Shown: one piece after another, positions 8,527 to 17,207 of the stretch
Layout of the letters: each line of letters opens with the position of its first letter
Numbering within the stretch: position 1 is the first letter of the stretch
NCBI GenBank assembly: GCA_041743485.1
Contig: JBGTMR010000184.1
Coordinates: 1 to 64,000, forward strand
Length of the DNA stretch: 64,000 nt
Source: JANDLT01 sp041743485
Lineage (GTDB): Bacteria > Acidobacteriota > Blastocatellia > Pyrinomonadales > Pyrinomonadaceae
Direction of reading: 5' to 3'
Notes under the pieces: model-generated
The model's input: only the letters and a program-made list of their open reading frames with translations
What the model was told of the DNA's origin: nothing
The model's database searches: none
Program-made: the position numbers and the translations under genes

Positions 8527-9429
8527 GTGGAACACAAACTTATCGAACTTTACCTGTTAATCTGTCGCCTCTACGATACTCAGCCGGTATTGAAAGAGCA
8601 GTGCTTGAGTAACTTCAAGCCAGCATTTACCGACGAAGAACTCTTAACCATGTACTTGTTCGGACATCTGCAAGGACACACCCTACAACGCCGTATCTAC
8701 GATTACATGCTCACGCATTGGCACGAATGGTTTCCTGACTTGCCGAGCTATCAGGCATTCAACCGTCGGTTGAACGAACTGGCTCCGGCTTTCGAGTTAA
8801 TCATTGAGCGCGTGTTGTATCGCGCACTGGCAACCGTGAATGCGCGCGATGACCGCCTGATCGACTCGCTGCCCGTGATGTTGGCTCAAGCCGCGCGCTC
8901 CACCACGGCGCGTCAAGCCGCGCGCTCCACCACGGCGCGCGTCGCCGCCCCCATCGCCGACAAAGGCTTTTGTGCCAGCAAAAATGCTTTCTATTACGGA
9001 GTTAAGTTGCACGCGGTGGTTGTGCGCCGCCACGCTCAGTTGCCGATACCTCAACAACTTTGGCTTTCGCGCGCTTCGCAACATGATCTCTCAGTACTGC
9101 GCGAAGTCAATCCAGCACTCGGCAACTGCGGACTGTTCGGCGACAAAGCCTTTGCTTGTCAAAAGACCGCCGCCGAGTTCGCCGCACGCGGCATTTACTT
9201 GCTTACGCCGACCAAAGCGAATCGTGGACAACCACTTGTCAGGGGCGGCGAAGTACTGCTCTCACGCTTCGTCTCAAGCGTGCGGCAACCGTTGGGGAGT
9301 CTCTTTGGCTGGTTAATTCAAAGAACTGATATTCACAACGCTTCGCGTGTGCGTTCAACGAATGGCTTACTCATCCATTGCTACGGCAAACTCGCTGTAG
9401 CCTGTCTGTTGTTAACCCTCTACTCTTGA
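8527..9429 (+). CDS. IS982-family transposase
   Basis: The 300-residue DDE transposase contains the family features FTDEELLTMYLFGHLQG near the N-terminus, LPSYQAFNRRLN, an IDSLPV catalytic Asp, GDKAF for the second Asp, and a C-terminal RVRSTNGLLIHCYGKLA block. The frame is intact. A 27-bp tandem duplication adds nine residues (about 120-137) close to the first catalytic Asp, which may affect activity. The start is GTG/ATG close to 8527 with no strong ribosome site. Confidence 0.9.
   Translation: MEHKLIELYLLICRLYDTQPVLKEQCLSNFKPAFTDEELLTMYLFGHLQGHTLQRRIYDYMLTHWHEWFPDLPSYQAFNRRLNELAPAFELIIERVLYRALATVNARDDRLIDSLPVMLAQAARSTTARQAARSTTARVAAPIADKGFCASKNAFYYGVKLHAVVVRRHAQLPIPQQLWLSRASQHDLSVLREVNPALGNCGLFGDKAFACQKTAAEFAARGIYLLTPTKANRGQPLVRGGEVLLSRFVSSVRQPLGSLFGWLIQRTDIHNASRVRSTNGLLIHCYGKLAVACLLLTLYS
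8887..8940 (+). repeat. 27-bp in-frame tandem duplication in the IS982 transposase
   Basis: Two adjacent 27-bp units (8887-8913, 8914-8940) encode AARSTTARQ and AARSTTARV. The units are nearly identical, so the duplication is recent and keeps frame. Confidence 0.85.
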
Positions 9430-9534
9430 TTCGCATTTTAACCAAGTGGTTTCTTTATCGGCGCATCCGGTTCAACCGATGGCAACAAAAACGTTTGCGT
9501 CAGAGCGCGAACAATCGCCCTGCGGCGATTTCTG

Positions 9535-11817
9535 TTAAATCAATTTATCGGGAGTTAATGGCAAATCGCGGATACGCTTGCCGGTCGCGTTGAAGACCGC
9601 GTTGGCGACTGCCGCCGAGACGCCTGTGATGCCGATTTCGCCGATGCCGCGTGCGCCGATGGGCGAGATGTGGGGGTCGTGTTTGCCGATAAAATGAACG
9701 TCGATCTCTGGAACATCGAGATTAACCGGAACGTGGTAATCGGCGAGTGTGCGCGTGACCGGGTTCGCCCATCGGTGGTCGTACTCGGTCGCTTCCATCA
9801 GCGCCGCGCCGAGACCGAAAATCACGCCGCCGATGATCTGCGAGCGCGCGGTTTTTTCGTTCATGATGCGCCCGACATCCTGCACGCTCGTGAAGTGCTT
9901 GACGCGGATTGTGCCTAAATCCTCGTCCACCCAGACTTCCGCGAACTGCGCGCCAAACGAGTGGAACGAGTATTTTTTATCGTCGCTGTTTTCTTCCTGA
10001 TTCGTCGGCGCAGGACTACACGGCGCGCCGGGCGCACCGAGTCCGCTGCCCGAGGCGGGCATCGTCGTCGCGCAGGCTTCCATCATCGTCTTGCTGTTGC
10101 GGCGCATGATGTCGGTGTATGAATCGGAAATCGAAGCGTCGCTACGAACGAAAAACTTCGCATCGGCGAAAGCGACTTCTTCGGCGCGTCTGCCGTTTAG
10201 TTCCGACTTCGCATCCATCGTCGCCAACTTCATCAAACTTGCGCGCAGCATTTCGCTCGCCGCCAAAACCGCCGGATGAACGCTCGCCGTCGTTTGCGAA
10301 CCGCCGGCGAGCGGCGCGGGCGGCAAAAGCGTATCGCCGATTTGGACCGTGATTTTCTCGACGGATACGCCGAGGGCGTCGGCGGCAGTCTGCGCCAAAA
10401 CCGTGTAAGTTCCCGTTCCGATGTCAGCCGCAGCGGTCATCACTTTAACGTCGCCGTTGATGCTCATCTGCACGCGCGCCGACGCGGAACTGCGTCCCGC
10501 CGGGTAAGTCGCCGTCGCCATTCCGTAGCCGACCAAGTATTTACCGTTACGGCTCGCGCGCGGCTGCATCTTGCGATTCGACCAACCAAATTTCTGCGCT
10601 CCCGTCCGGTAACACTCCACCAGATGGTCGCTTGAAAACGGATGCTTTTTGAGCGGGTCAACCGTCGCGTGATTGAGAACTCGGAACTCAACGGGGTCGA
10701 GCTTCATCTCGAACGCCATTTCGTCCATCGCCGATTCGAGCGCGAAACAGCCCGGTGCTTCGCCCGGCGCGCGCATAAAGGTCGGCGTGCCGATGTTTAA
10801 TCTGGCGACTTGGTAAGTGATTTCCCGCAGCGGGGCAGCGTATAAAACTCCGGTTTGTTTGCCGCTCGGTTCAAAAAAATGGGTCAGATTCGTGTAAGAA
10901 TCGCTGTGGTGACGAATGACTGAGAGTTTCCCGTCCGACCCAGCGCCGAGCGCAATCTTTTGACTCGTTTGGCTGCGCCGTCCGACGTTCGTCACCATCA
11001 TCTGGCGCGTGATGGCGATTTTGATTGGACGTTTAACTCTTTGACTAGCCATCGCCGCGAGCAGAATGGGTTGCAGAAATGTTCCTTTGCAGCCGAAACC
11101 GCCGCCCACGAACGGCGAAATTACACGCACGTTTTCCGGCTTGAGGTCGAGGAAATATGCCGCCAACGCGCGCGTGCTGAGAACTCCCTGTGTCGCATCG
11201 TAGAGCGTTAGTTTGTCCGTTGCTTCCCACATGGCGACGGTCGCGTGCGGCTCCATCGGATGATGATTTTCAGTTGAAGTCGTGTAGGTTTGTTCGAGTT
11301 TGATTGGCGCGGCGGCGAGCAGCGGCGCGGCTTTGCCGGTGTTGATCTGCGCTTCTTCGCCTAGAAAACTTTCCGGCTTGTAACCCTTTGGCAACTCGCT
11401 TTTCATGTCGCTCGCGGGCTTCTGTTCCGCGTAATTGATTTTCAGAAGCGCGGCGGCGCCGCGTGCCTGCTCGTAAGTTTCGGCGATAACGAGCGCGACG
11501 ATCTGTCCGAAGTAATGAACTTTATTGTCTTGGAGCGGAGCTAATTCTTCAGCTAGAAGTCCGCCGCTTTTCATAGTCGCCTGCGAATCGGCAGCCTTCA
11601 GACGTGGAGCGTTTTCGTGCGTCAAGATGTTCAGCACGCCCGCCACGCTCGACGCTGCGCGGGTGTCGAATGCGGTGATCGTTCCTTTCGCTATCGTTGT
11701 ACGCACGGGGAAAGCGTAAGCCATGTTCGCTTGATTGAACTCGGCGGCATACTTCGCCGCGCCCGTCACCTTCAGACGCCCGTCTTTGCGGTCAATCGGT
11801 TTGCCTGTCACTGCCAT
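9535..11817 (-). CDS. PaoC/YagR-like molybdopterin-binding subunit of aldehyde/xanthine oxidoreductase
   Basis: This 760-residue catalytic subunit starts MAVTGKPIDRKDGRLKVTG. It has the hammerhead domain, GGGFGCKG, MRAPGEAPGCFALESAMDEMA, two Moco domains and the C-terminal GIGE motif with the base Glu at about 727. With the two genes upstream it forms a heterotrimer like E. coli PaoABC, which oxidises aromatic aldehydes in the periplasm and is exported by Tat with its Fe-S subunit. It follows the FAD gene by 25 bases. The truncated gene at 1892-3639 is a close paralogue. Substrate cannot be told from sequence. Confidence 0.93.
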   Translation of the reverse strand: MAVTGKPIDRKDGRLKVTGAAKYAAEFNQANMAYAFPVRTTIAKGTITAFDTRAASSVAGVLNILTHENAPRLKAADSQATMKSGGLLAEELAPLQDNKVHYFGQIVALVIAETYEQARGAAALLKINYAEQKPASDMKSELPKGYKPESFLGEEAQINTGKAAPLLAAAPIKLEQTYTTSTENHHPMEPHATVAMWEATDKLTLYDATQGVLSTRALAAYFLDLKPENVRVISPFVGGGFGCKGTFLQPILLAAMASQRVKRPIKIAITRQMMVTNVGRRSQTSQKIALGAGSDGKLSVIRHHSDSYTNLTHFFEPSGKQTGVLYAAPLREITYQVARLNIGTPTFMRAPGEAPGCFALESAMDEMAFEMKLDPVEFRVLNHATVDPLKKHPFSSDHLVECYRTGAQKFGWSNRKMQPRASRNGKYLVGYGMATATYPAGRSSASARVQMSINGDVKVMTAAADIGTGTYTVLAQTAADALGVSVEKITVQIGDTLLPPAPLAGGSQTTASVHPAVLAASEMLRASLMKLATMDAKSELNGRRAEEVAFADAKFFVRSDASISDSYTDIMRRNSKTMMEACATTMPASGSGLGAPGAPCSPAPTNQEENSDDKKYSFHSFGAQFAEVWVDEDLGTIRVKHFTSVQDVGRIMNEKTARSQIIGGVIFGLGAALMEATEYDHRWANPVTRTLADYHVPVNLDVPEIDVHFIGKHDPHISPIGARGIGEIGITGVSAAVANAVFNATGKRIRDLPLTPDKLI

Positions 11818-11842
11818 GTTGGTCGCCTCCCAGCTGCAAAAG

Positions 11843-12853
11843 CTATGCGTTCGTTCCGCCGTTTAGGGCTTGAGTCAAAGCACGCACAATCGCCCGTTTG
11901 CCCAATTCGACTTTGAACGTGTTGTGTTCGAGCGGGCGCGCGCCTCGCATCTCGGCTTCGGCTGCTAATTTGAAGTTCGCTTCCGTCGCCGTTTTGCCGA
12001 TGAGGAACTTTTCAGCTTCAAAAGCCCGCCACGGTTTGTGCGCCACGCCGCCCAGCGCAATCCTCGCTTGTTTTACTTGGCTGCCGTCAGTCTCAAGCGC
12101 CGCCGCGACCGACACGAGCGCGAACGCATAAGAAGCACGGTCGCGCACCTTCAGGTAGTAAGACTTATCCGCGAAGTTGTTCTTCGGTAGCTCGATTGAC
12201 GTAATCAGTTCGCCGTGCGCGAGCGTGTTGTCTCGTTGCGGGGCATCGCCCGGCAAGCGGTGATACTCGGCGAACGGAATCGCGCGCGTTTGTCCGTCTG
12301 CACCTTGTACGCGGACGATTGCATCGAGCGCGACAAGCGCGACGCACATATCCGACGGGTGCGTTGCGACACAACTCTCCGACCACCCGAAGATCGCGTG
12401 ATTGCGGTTGATACCTTCTAATGCTCCGCAGCCAGTGCCGGGTTCGCGCTTGTTGCAAGGCATCGCTGTGTCATAGAAGTACGAACAACGTGTGCGCTGA
12501 TTCAAGTTGCCGCCGTTGGTCGCCATGTTGCGAATCTGCGCGCTTGCACCCGCCAAGATCGCCCGCGTCAACAGCGGGTAGTTCTGCCGCACGAGCGGGT
12601 GGTTCGCCGCGTCGGTATTCTTGCCCAAGCTGCCGATGGAGACGCCGCCACGATTTGCGCCGTCGGAGATCGTCTTGATCTGCGAGAGGTTCAAGCGCGT
12701 GATGTCAACGAGTTGATCGGGGCGCGCAACGTCTTCCTTCATCAAGTCGAGGATGTTCGTGCCGCCTGCGAGAAACTGTGCGCTCATGTTCGTCGTCAGC
12801 AGTTGCGCGGCGGAAGTCGTGGTGTTCGCTCTTGAATACTTAAATGGTCGCAT
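11843..12853 (-). CDS. PaoB-like FAD-binding subunit
   Basis: The 336-residue protein has the CO dehydrogenase flavoprotein fold: LAGGTNILDLMK (about 29-39) and ATNGGNLNQRTRC (about 111-123) bind FAD. Cysteines at about 123, 133, 142 and 161 match the insertion that holds an additional 4Fe-4S cluster in PaoB and 4-hydroxybenzoyl-CoA reductase. It shuttles electrons between the 2Fe-2S subunit and the acceptor. The start overlaps the end of the Fe-S gene by 14 bases, so it is translationally coupled. Confidence 0.92.
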   Translation of the reverse strand: MRPFKYSRANTTTSAAQLLTTNMSAQFLAGGTNILDLMKEDVARPDQLVDITRLNLSQIKTISDGANRGGVSIGSLGKNTDAANHPLVRQNYPLLTRAILAGASAQIRNMATNGGNLNQRTRCSYFYDTAMPCNKREPGTGCGALEGINRNHAIFGWSESCVATHPSDMCVALVALDAIVRVQGADGQTRAIPFAEYHRLPGDAPQRDNTLAHGELITSIELPKNNFADKSYYLKVRDRASYAFALVSVAAALETDGSQVKQARIALGGVAHKPWRAFEAEKFLIGKTATEANFKLAAEAEMRGARPLEHNTFKVELGKRAIVRALTQALNGGTNA

Positions 12854-13691
12854 CGGGCTTCTCCTCCGTGTGAAGTTGTTCGTTCACGGCGAAGATCGCT
12901 TGATCGTCATCGCCTGCGAACTGCCAGACTTGCGCTTGCGTCTTGCCGCTGTGAACTTCGCGGATCGCGGCGACGATGTTCGGGTACGCGCCGCAGCGAC
13001 AGATATTTCCGCTCATGCGTTCACGAATTTCTTCGTCCGACAACTGAAGCGAGCCAGATTTCTGCCGCACATCCGCTGTGACGTAACTCGCCTCGCCGTT
13101 TTTCGCTTCGTTCAGCAGCGCAACCGCCGAACAAATCTGACCCGGCGTGCAGTAGCCGCATTGGAAACCGTCGTGCTTGATGAACGCCGCCTGCATCGCG
13201 TGCAAATCGTCGCCCTTCGCCAAGCCTTCGATTGTCGTCACCGACCTGCCTTCGCACGTCGCGGCGAGCGTCAGACACGACAGCACGCGCCGCCCGTCAA
13301 CGATCACCGTGCAGGCTCCACACTGCCCGTGGTCGCAGCCCTTCTTCGAGCCGGTCAACTCCAAGCGTTCACGCAAGGCATCGAGCAAGGTCATGCGCGA
13401 ATCAACGCTCAAGGTTCGCTCCACGCCGTTGATCTTTAACTTCAACGCGACGGGAGAAAATTCGGTCGCAGTCGTCGCGCCTTGCACCTCTGCGGTGGAA
13501 GCGGCAAGAGCGTTCTGCCCGGTTAGTAACTGCACCGCGAGGACGCCGAGTGCCGTACCCGAAACTTGACCGAGAAACTGCCGACGCGAATCGCCGACCA
13601 GACCGAGTTCATCAAGCAGTCGCTCTTCGTCCGCCGCGATACGTTCTTCGACGCTCTGTTCTTCGCTGAGTTCAGGAGTGTTTTTGTTCAT
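12840..13691 (-). CDS. PaoA-like 2Fe-2S subunit with Tat signal
   Basis: This 283-residue protein has a twin-arginine motif SRRQFLGQ at residues 35-42 followed by a hydrophobic stretch ending in an AxA-like site near 64, so the trimer is probably exported folded to the periplasm. The plant-type 2Fe-2S cluster is bound by Cys 119, 124, 127 and 139; the second cluster by Cys 178, 181, 231 and 233 (CGYCTPG and CRCG). First gene of a three-gene operon. An unusual N-terminal extension rich in Glu precedes the Tat motif. Confidence 0.93.
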   Translation of the reverse strand: MNKNTPELSEEQSVEERIAADEERLLDELGLVGDSRRQFLGQVSGTALGVLAVQLLTGQNALAASTAEVQGATTATEFSPVALKLKINGVERTLSVDSRMTLLDALRERLELTGSKKGCDHGQCGACTVIVDGRRVLSCLTLAATCEGRSVTTIEGLAKGDDLHAMQAAFIKHDGFQCGYCTPGQICSAVALLNEAKNGEASYVTADVRQKSGSLQLSDEEIRERMSGNICRCGAYPNIVAAIREVHSGKTQAQVWQFAGDDDQAIFAVNEQLHTEEKPDATI

Positions 13692-13783
13692 TTGATTCTC
13701 GCGTGCGATGGCTCGGTCGTCTGTGGTGCTTCATCCCTTGATCGAGCCACTATCAATCGTTCGTGGTTAGTGAAGGTGCGGGG

Positions 13784-14542
13784 TTAGATGTTCTGACCGC
13801 CGGAAACCTCTATGCGCTCGCCGTTGATCCAGCCGCCGCCGTCCGACAGCATCGCGGCAACCGCTCTGCCGATGTCGTCGGGCAGACCGACGCGACCGAG
13901 CGCGATGGTGGATGCCAGCATCTTGTTGACCTCCGGGTTATCGCGCACCGCGCCGCCGCCGAAGTCGGTCTCGATCACGCCGGGCGCAATGGTGTTGACC
14001 GTAATCCCGCGTGCGCCGAGTTCCTTGGCGAGGTAGCGCGTTAGCACCTCGACGCCGCCCTTCGCCACGGCGTATGCCGAGTAGCCGGGCAAGGTGAAGC
14101 GTGCGAGACCGGAAGAGATGTTGAGGATGCGTCCGCCGTCCGTCATCAACGGCAAAAGTTTTTGGGTCAGGAAGTAGGGACCCTTGAGATGAATCTTGAT
14201 GAGTTGATCGAACTGCTCTTCGGTCGTCTCGGTGAACGCAGCGTTGATCCCGATCCCGGCGTTGTTGACGAGATAATCGAAGTCGGAGCGGTCGAATGTC
14301 TGCTGCAAACCAGACGACAAGGCGGAAGCGAAAGCCTCGAAACCGCGACTATCGCCGGTGTCGAGTTGGAGCATGATCGCGCGTGCGCCTCTCTCTTCAA
14401 CCTCGCGCACGACACTCATGGCTTCCGTCTCTTTGCTATGGAAAGTGCCGACAATGTTCACGCCTTGAGCGGCGAGGTGAAGTGCCATGCTGCGACCTAA
14501 GCCCCGGCTGGCTCCGGTGATGACCGCTACTTTTGCATTCAT
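13784..14542 (-). CDS. SDR family oxidoreductase (FabG-like)
   Basis: This 252-residue classical SDR carries TGASRGLG at residues 9-16, NNAGIGINAAF, YAVAKGGV with the catalytic Tyr and Lys, and PGVIETDF. Likely an NADP-dependent 3-oxoacyl or ketone reductase; substrate unknown. It lies 92 bases upstream of the molybdoenzyme operon on the same strand. A direct-repeat LytTR-type operator lies about 195-225 bases upstream of its start, which suggests control by the LytS/LytTR pair encoded next to it. Confidence 0.9.
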   Translation of the reverse strand: MNAKVAVITGASRGLGRSMALHLAAQGVNIVGTFHSKETEAMSVVREVEERGARAIMLQLDTGDSRGFEAFASALSSGLQQTFDRSDFDYLVNNAGIGINAAFTETTEEQFDQLIKIHLKGPYFLTQKLLPLMTDGGRILNISSGLARFTLPGYSAYAVAKGGVEVLTRYLAKELGARGITVNTIAPGVIETDFGGGAVRDNPEVNKMLASTIALGRVGLPDDIGRAVAAMLSDGGGWINGERIEVSGGQNI

Positions 14543-14598
14543 CGTAAGGTTCCTAATGTTGTCGAGTTCAGAACGGCTGCGCTTCGACCTCAGACCTG

Positions 14599-15030
14599 TT
14601 ACGTCATGCGCCTACGCCCGCCGCCTATCGCCGGACGCCCGGCTTGTTGCGGACTATTCATCAATGATGCCGCCCTGCTACTGTGTAAATGTGCAAGCAC
14701 TATAAGGAGGCGAATGTACACACCCCAAGGGTTTTGTGACAAGCGGTGTGCGGGCGGTGACAAGCGGTAATTCTCTCCGCAGATCGGTAAGTTGCGCGGA
14801 TGCACACCGCTTAAAGCAGCCTCTGAAAGTAGACGATGTGCGCGCTCACTTTCGGCTCGCTGCTTTTGTCGAAGCTCATCCACCCACGCTTTGATCGTGA
14901 TGATTGTGCGGCGTGCGACTTCGCTTTCAGCTTGTTCGGCGGTCTTCGGTACTTTCGATACAGACCTTGTTCGGTGATCGCGTTCGTCGCGCTTCATAAC
15001 CCTGACGTTCATTATTCCGTTCCTCATCAC
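14599..15030 (-). CDS. Doubtful small ORF overlapping the LytTR regulator stop
   Basis: The ATG at 15030 overlaps the TGA of the response regulator (4-base ATGA overlap), which suggests coupling. Residues about 1-70 form a plausible charged helix (RRTIITIKAWVDELRQKQ), but the second half is Arg/Ser-rich, low-complexity translation across a likely promoter and the operator at 14736-14768. Perhaps only a short coupled peptide, or not a gene. No recognised family. Confidence 0.25.
   Translation of the reverse strand: MMRNGIMNVRVMKRDERDHRTRSVSKVPKTAEQAESEVARRTIITIKAWVDELRQKQRAESERAHRLLSEAALSGVHPRNLPICGENYRLSPPAHRLSQNPWGVYIRLLIVLAHLHSSRAASLMNSPQQAGRPAIGGGRRRMT
14736..14768. promoter_or_regulatory. 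Candidate LytTR operator (direct repeats, 21-bp period)
   Basis: GTGACAAGCGGT occurs at 14736-14747 and again at 14757-14768 in the same orientation, spaced by two helical turns. LytTR domains bind such paired direct repeats. On the minus strand a possible -10 TATAGT (14697-14702) with TTGGGG 18 bases upstream lies just below it, pointing towards the SDR gene at 13784-14542. Confidence 0.6.
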
Positions 15031-15806
15031 TCATCACCGAGCGGGTGTTTCAAATTCTTGCGGTAGCGGCGGCTCAAGGTGAGATTCGTGCCGTCACGCA
15101 GAATCGTTCGGTACTGCCCCGCGAGTTGTGGCTGCATCTCGCGTATGCGTTTGATATGGACGATTGTCGAGCGGTGGATGCGCGCAAACTTCGCCGGATC
15201 GAGTTGCGCTTCGAGGTTGCCGATAGTCTCGCGCAACAAGTAAGCGGATTTGCCGAAGTGTAGCCGCACGTAGTTGCCGTAAGCCTCGATCCAATCTATC
15301 TCGTCGGCATTGCGGAACAGCACGCGCCCGCCCGTGCGGATGATGATGCGTTCAAGATGCGTAGAGCCTGCGCCGCTTGCCGCCTCCGGCATCGCGGTCG
15401 GTGAATCATCTTCCATCTGCGGAAAACTTTCGAGACGCAGCTTGGCGCGGGCGAGTGCTTTGGCGAAGCGTTCTTCATCGAACGGCTTGAGCAGGTAGTC
15501 GAGCGCGGCGGTGTCAAAGGCGCGCACGGCATACCGGTCATACGCGGTCAGAAAAATCACGACCGGAGTTTTGTCGGCACAAATGTCAGTCAGCACACCG
15601 AAGCCGTCTTTGCCCGGCATCTGTACGTCGAGAAAGAGTAGGTCGGGGCTTTGTTTTTCGATAGCGGCGACGGCTTCAAATCCGTCTTTGCATTCACCGA
15701 TCACGACGACATCTTCGTCCCGTTCGAGCAAGCGGCGCACGCGCTCGCGTGCGAACGGTTCATCGTCAACGACGAGCGCGCGTATCTTCTTCGTCTCACT
15801 TGTCAT
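15027..15806 (-). CDS. LytTR-family response regulator
   Basis: The 259-residue protein has a receiver domain (RALVDDEPFARERVRRLL; phosphoacceptor Asp in LLFLDVQMPGKDG, about residue 57; Lys in YLLKPF) and a C-terminal LytTR DNA-binding domain (RTGGRVLFRNADEIDWIEA; FARIHRSTIVHI). A Ser/Pro-rich linker separates them. The gene overlaps the kinase gene by 11 bases, so the pair is made together. Two identical-type direct repeats flank this pair and are the obvious binding sites. Confidence 0.93.
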   Translation of the reverse strand: MTSETKKIRALVVDDEPFARERVRRLLERDEDVVVIGECKDGFEAVAAIEKQSPDLLFLDVQMPGKDGFGVLTDICADKTPVVIFLTAYDRYAVRAFDTAALDYLLKPFDEERFAKALARAKLRLESFPQMEDDSPTAMPEAASGAGSTHLERIIIRTGGRVLFRNADEIDWIEAYGNYVRLHFGKSAYLLRETIGNLEAQLDPAKFARIHRSTIVHIKRIREMQPQLAGQYRTILRDGTNLTLSRRYRKNLKHPLGDE

Positions 15807-16944
15807 CTTGCGTCCGGCTCGCCATTACGCGGTAGGGAATCGTCATCTCCGCTTCGACACCGCCGCCCGCAGCGTCGCGCAACTCGAAGCGGTGTCCGTC
15901 GGCATAGAGCTGTTCGAGCCGCTGACGAGTGTTTTGCAACCCGACGCCTTCGCGCACGCCTGTGGTCTGCCATCCGGCGGGCAAGCCCGTTCCGTCATCA
16001 CGAACCGAGACGCGCAACTTGTCGGCGTCGCGCTTAATGTTGATGTTAATCGTCCCTGCGCCGGGTTTGCGGGCGATGCCGTGCTTAATCGCGTTCTCGA
16101 CTAAAGGTTGCAGGATCATGTTCGGCAGACGCGCGTCGAGGCTCTGCGGATCAACATCTATATTGATCGTGAGCCGATCATGGAAGCGCATCCGCTCGAT
16201 GTCGAGGTATTTCTCCAGAAATTCCAACTCCTGTTTGAGCGGCACTTCCTGCGTGCCCTGCGTCTCAAGCGCGAGCCGCAGCAAATCGCCCAAGCGTGCC
16301 ACCATGCGATCCGCTGCCTTCGTGTCGCGGTGCATAAGTTCGGAGATCGTGTTGAGCGTGTTGAAGAGGAAGTGCGGATGAAGCTGCATCTGCAAGGTCT
16401 GCAACTGTGCGCGGACAAGCTGCGCTTCGAGTTTGTGCGCTTGCGCCGCGAGCTTGTGCGCTTCCGCTTCGCGCTCGTGGTAGCGGCGAAAGTAGAACGT
16501 GCCGTGACTGATGCCGACGATGCCGACGTAGGTCAGCAGATTGAGGTGTATATGCTTCGTGAACAAGAATACGAATGATGACCGGAATGGGGTCTGAGCG
16601 TAGAACTCATTTCCGACCAATGCTTGCGTAGCTATTTGTATAACGAGATGCGTGAGCGAGAAGAGGGCGCACGCTGCCAAATGGAACACCAAAGCCGCGT
16701 GCCACCTCCCGCGCTCGAAGCGGAAGCGGCGTGCGAGACTGAAGATGAGCGGCGTCATTGCCGCCCAGATGTACCAGTTGCCGAACGACCAGAGCAGCAC
16801 GTCCGACCAGCTTTTTTTATCCCCGCTCGCCTCGTAAAAGAAGTATGACTGACTGGCGAAAACAAGTGCCAGAAGCGTGCAGACACCTAAAACGAGCAGT
16901 GTTCCCCACCGATTTGCTTTTGCGCCTCTCGCTTCACTTCGCAT
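15796..16944 (-). CDS. LytS-like membrane sensor histidine kinase
   Basis: About 382 residues from MRSEARG (preceded by AAGG; an earlier ATG at 16986 lacks a ribosome site). Four predicted membrane helices occupy the first 160 residues, followed by a coiled-coil (HKLAAQAHKLEAQ), a His_kinase domain with LHPHFLFNTLNTIS (phospho-acceptor His) and an HATPase with LVENAIKHG and DDGTGLP. It has no separate extracytoplasmic sensor domain, so the signal is probably membrane-borne. Works with the overlapping LytTR regulator. Confidence 0.92.
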   Translation of the reverse strand: MRSEARGAKANRWGTLLVLGVCTLLALVFASQSYFFYEASGDKKSWSDVLLWSFGNWYIWAAMTPLIFSLARRFRFERGRWHAALVFHLAACALFSLTHLVIQIATQALVGNEFYAQTPFRSSFVFLFTKHIHLNLLTYVGIVGISHGTFYFRRYHEREAEAHKLAAQAHKLEAQLVRAQLQTLQMQLHPHFLFNTLNTISELMHRDTKAADRMVARLGDLLRLALETQGTQEVPLKQELEFLEKYLDIERMRFHDRLTINIDVDPQSLDARLPNMILQPLVENAIKHGIARKPGAGTININIKRDADKLRVSVRDDGTGLPAGWQTTGVREGVGLQNTRQRLEQLYADGHRFELRDAAGGGVEAEMTIPYRVMASRTQDDK

Positions 16945-17067
16945 CGTTTTTACCTTACCACCCGCTTTTAGCCTTCGTAATCTCATGCATCAATTTCGCT
17001 GATCTCAATGACGTTGCGGTGTAAGACGGAAGTGGCGTGAATGATGATGTCATCTCGACAAAGTTAT

Positions 17068-17100
17068 GTGACAAGCGGTGAGCAGGCGGTGACGAGCGGT
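17068..17100. promoter_or_regulatory. Second LytTR-type operator, upstream of the kinase gene
   Basis: GTGACAAGCGGT (17068-17079) and GTGACGAGCGGT (17089-17100) repeat with the same 21-bp period and almost the same 9-bp spacer as the site at 14736-14768. It lies about 125 bases upstream of the kinase start, consistent with autoregulation. Confidence 0.6.
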
Positions 17101-17207
17101 GTCATCAAATGGTCTCTAGCACAAACAATCACCCGCTTCTTCAGCCGTCATTCCAGCGCGCACGACCGTGCCTACGCAACGCTTGCCGTCACACAGCTTA
17201 TGTTCCT

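Larger units (their letters stand above)
8470..9438 (+). mobile_element. IS982-family insertion sequence
   Basis: Perfect 20-bp terminal inverted repeats (8470-8489 and 9419-9438, AAATGCGAATCAAGAGTAGA and complement) enclose one transposase gene. The 969-bp length is typical of IS982. I see no clear target duplication. It separates the SDR gene at 7674 from the complete molybdoenzyme operon at 9535-13691, both on the minus strand, and so probably splits one older operon. Confidence 0.92.

Noticed and set aside
12753..13439. 228-residue plus-strand frame opposite the Fe-S subunit
   Set aside because: Shadow of the 2Fe-2S gene whose eight Cys ligands are intact on the minus strand.
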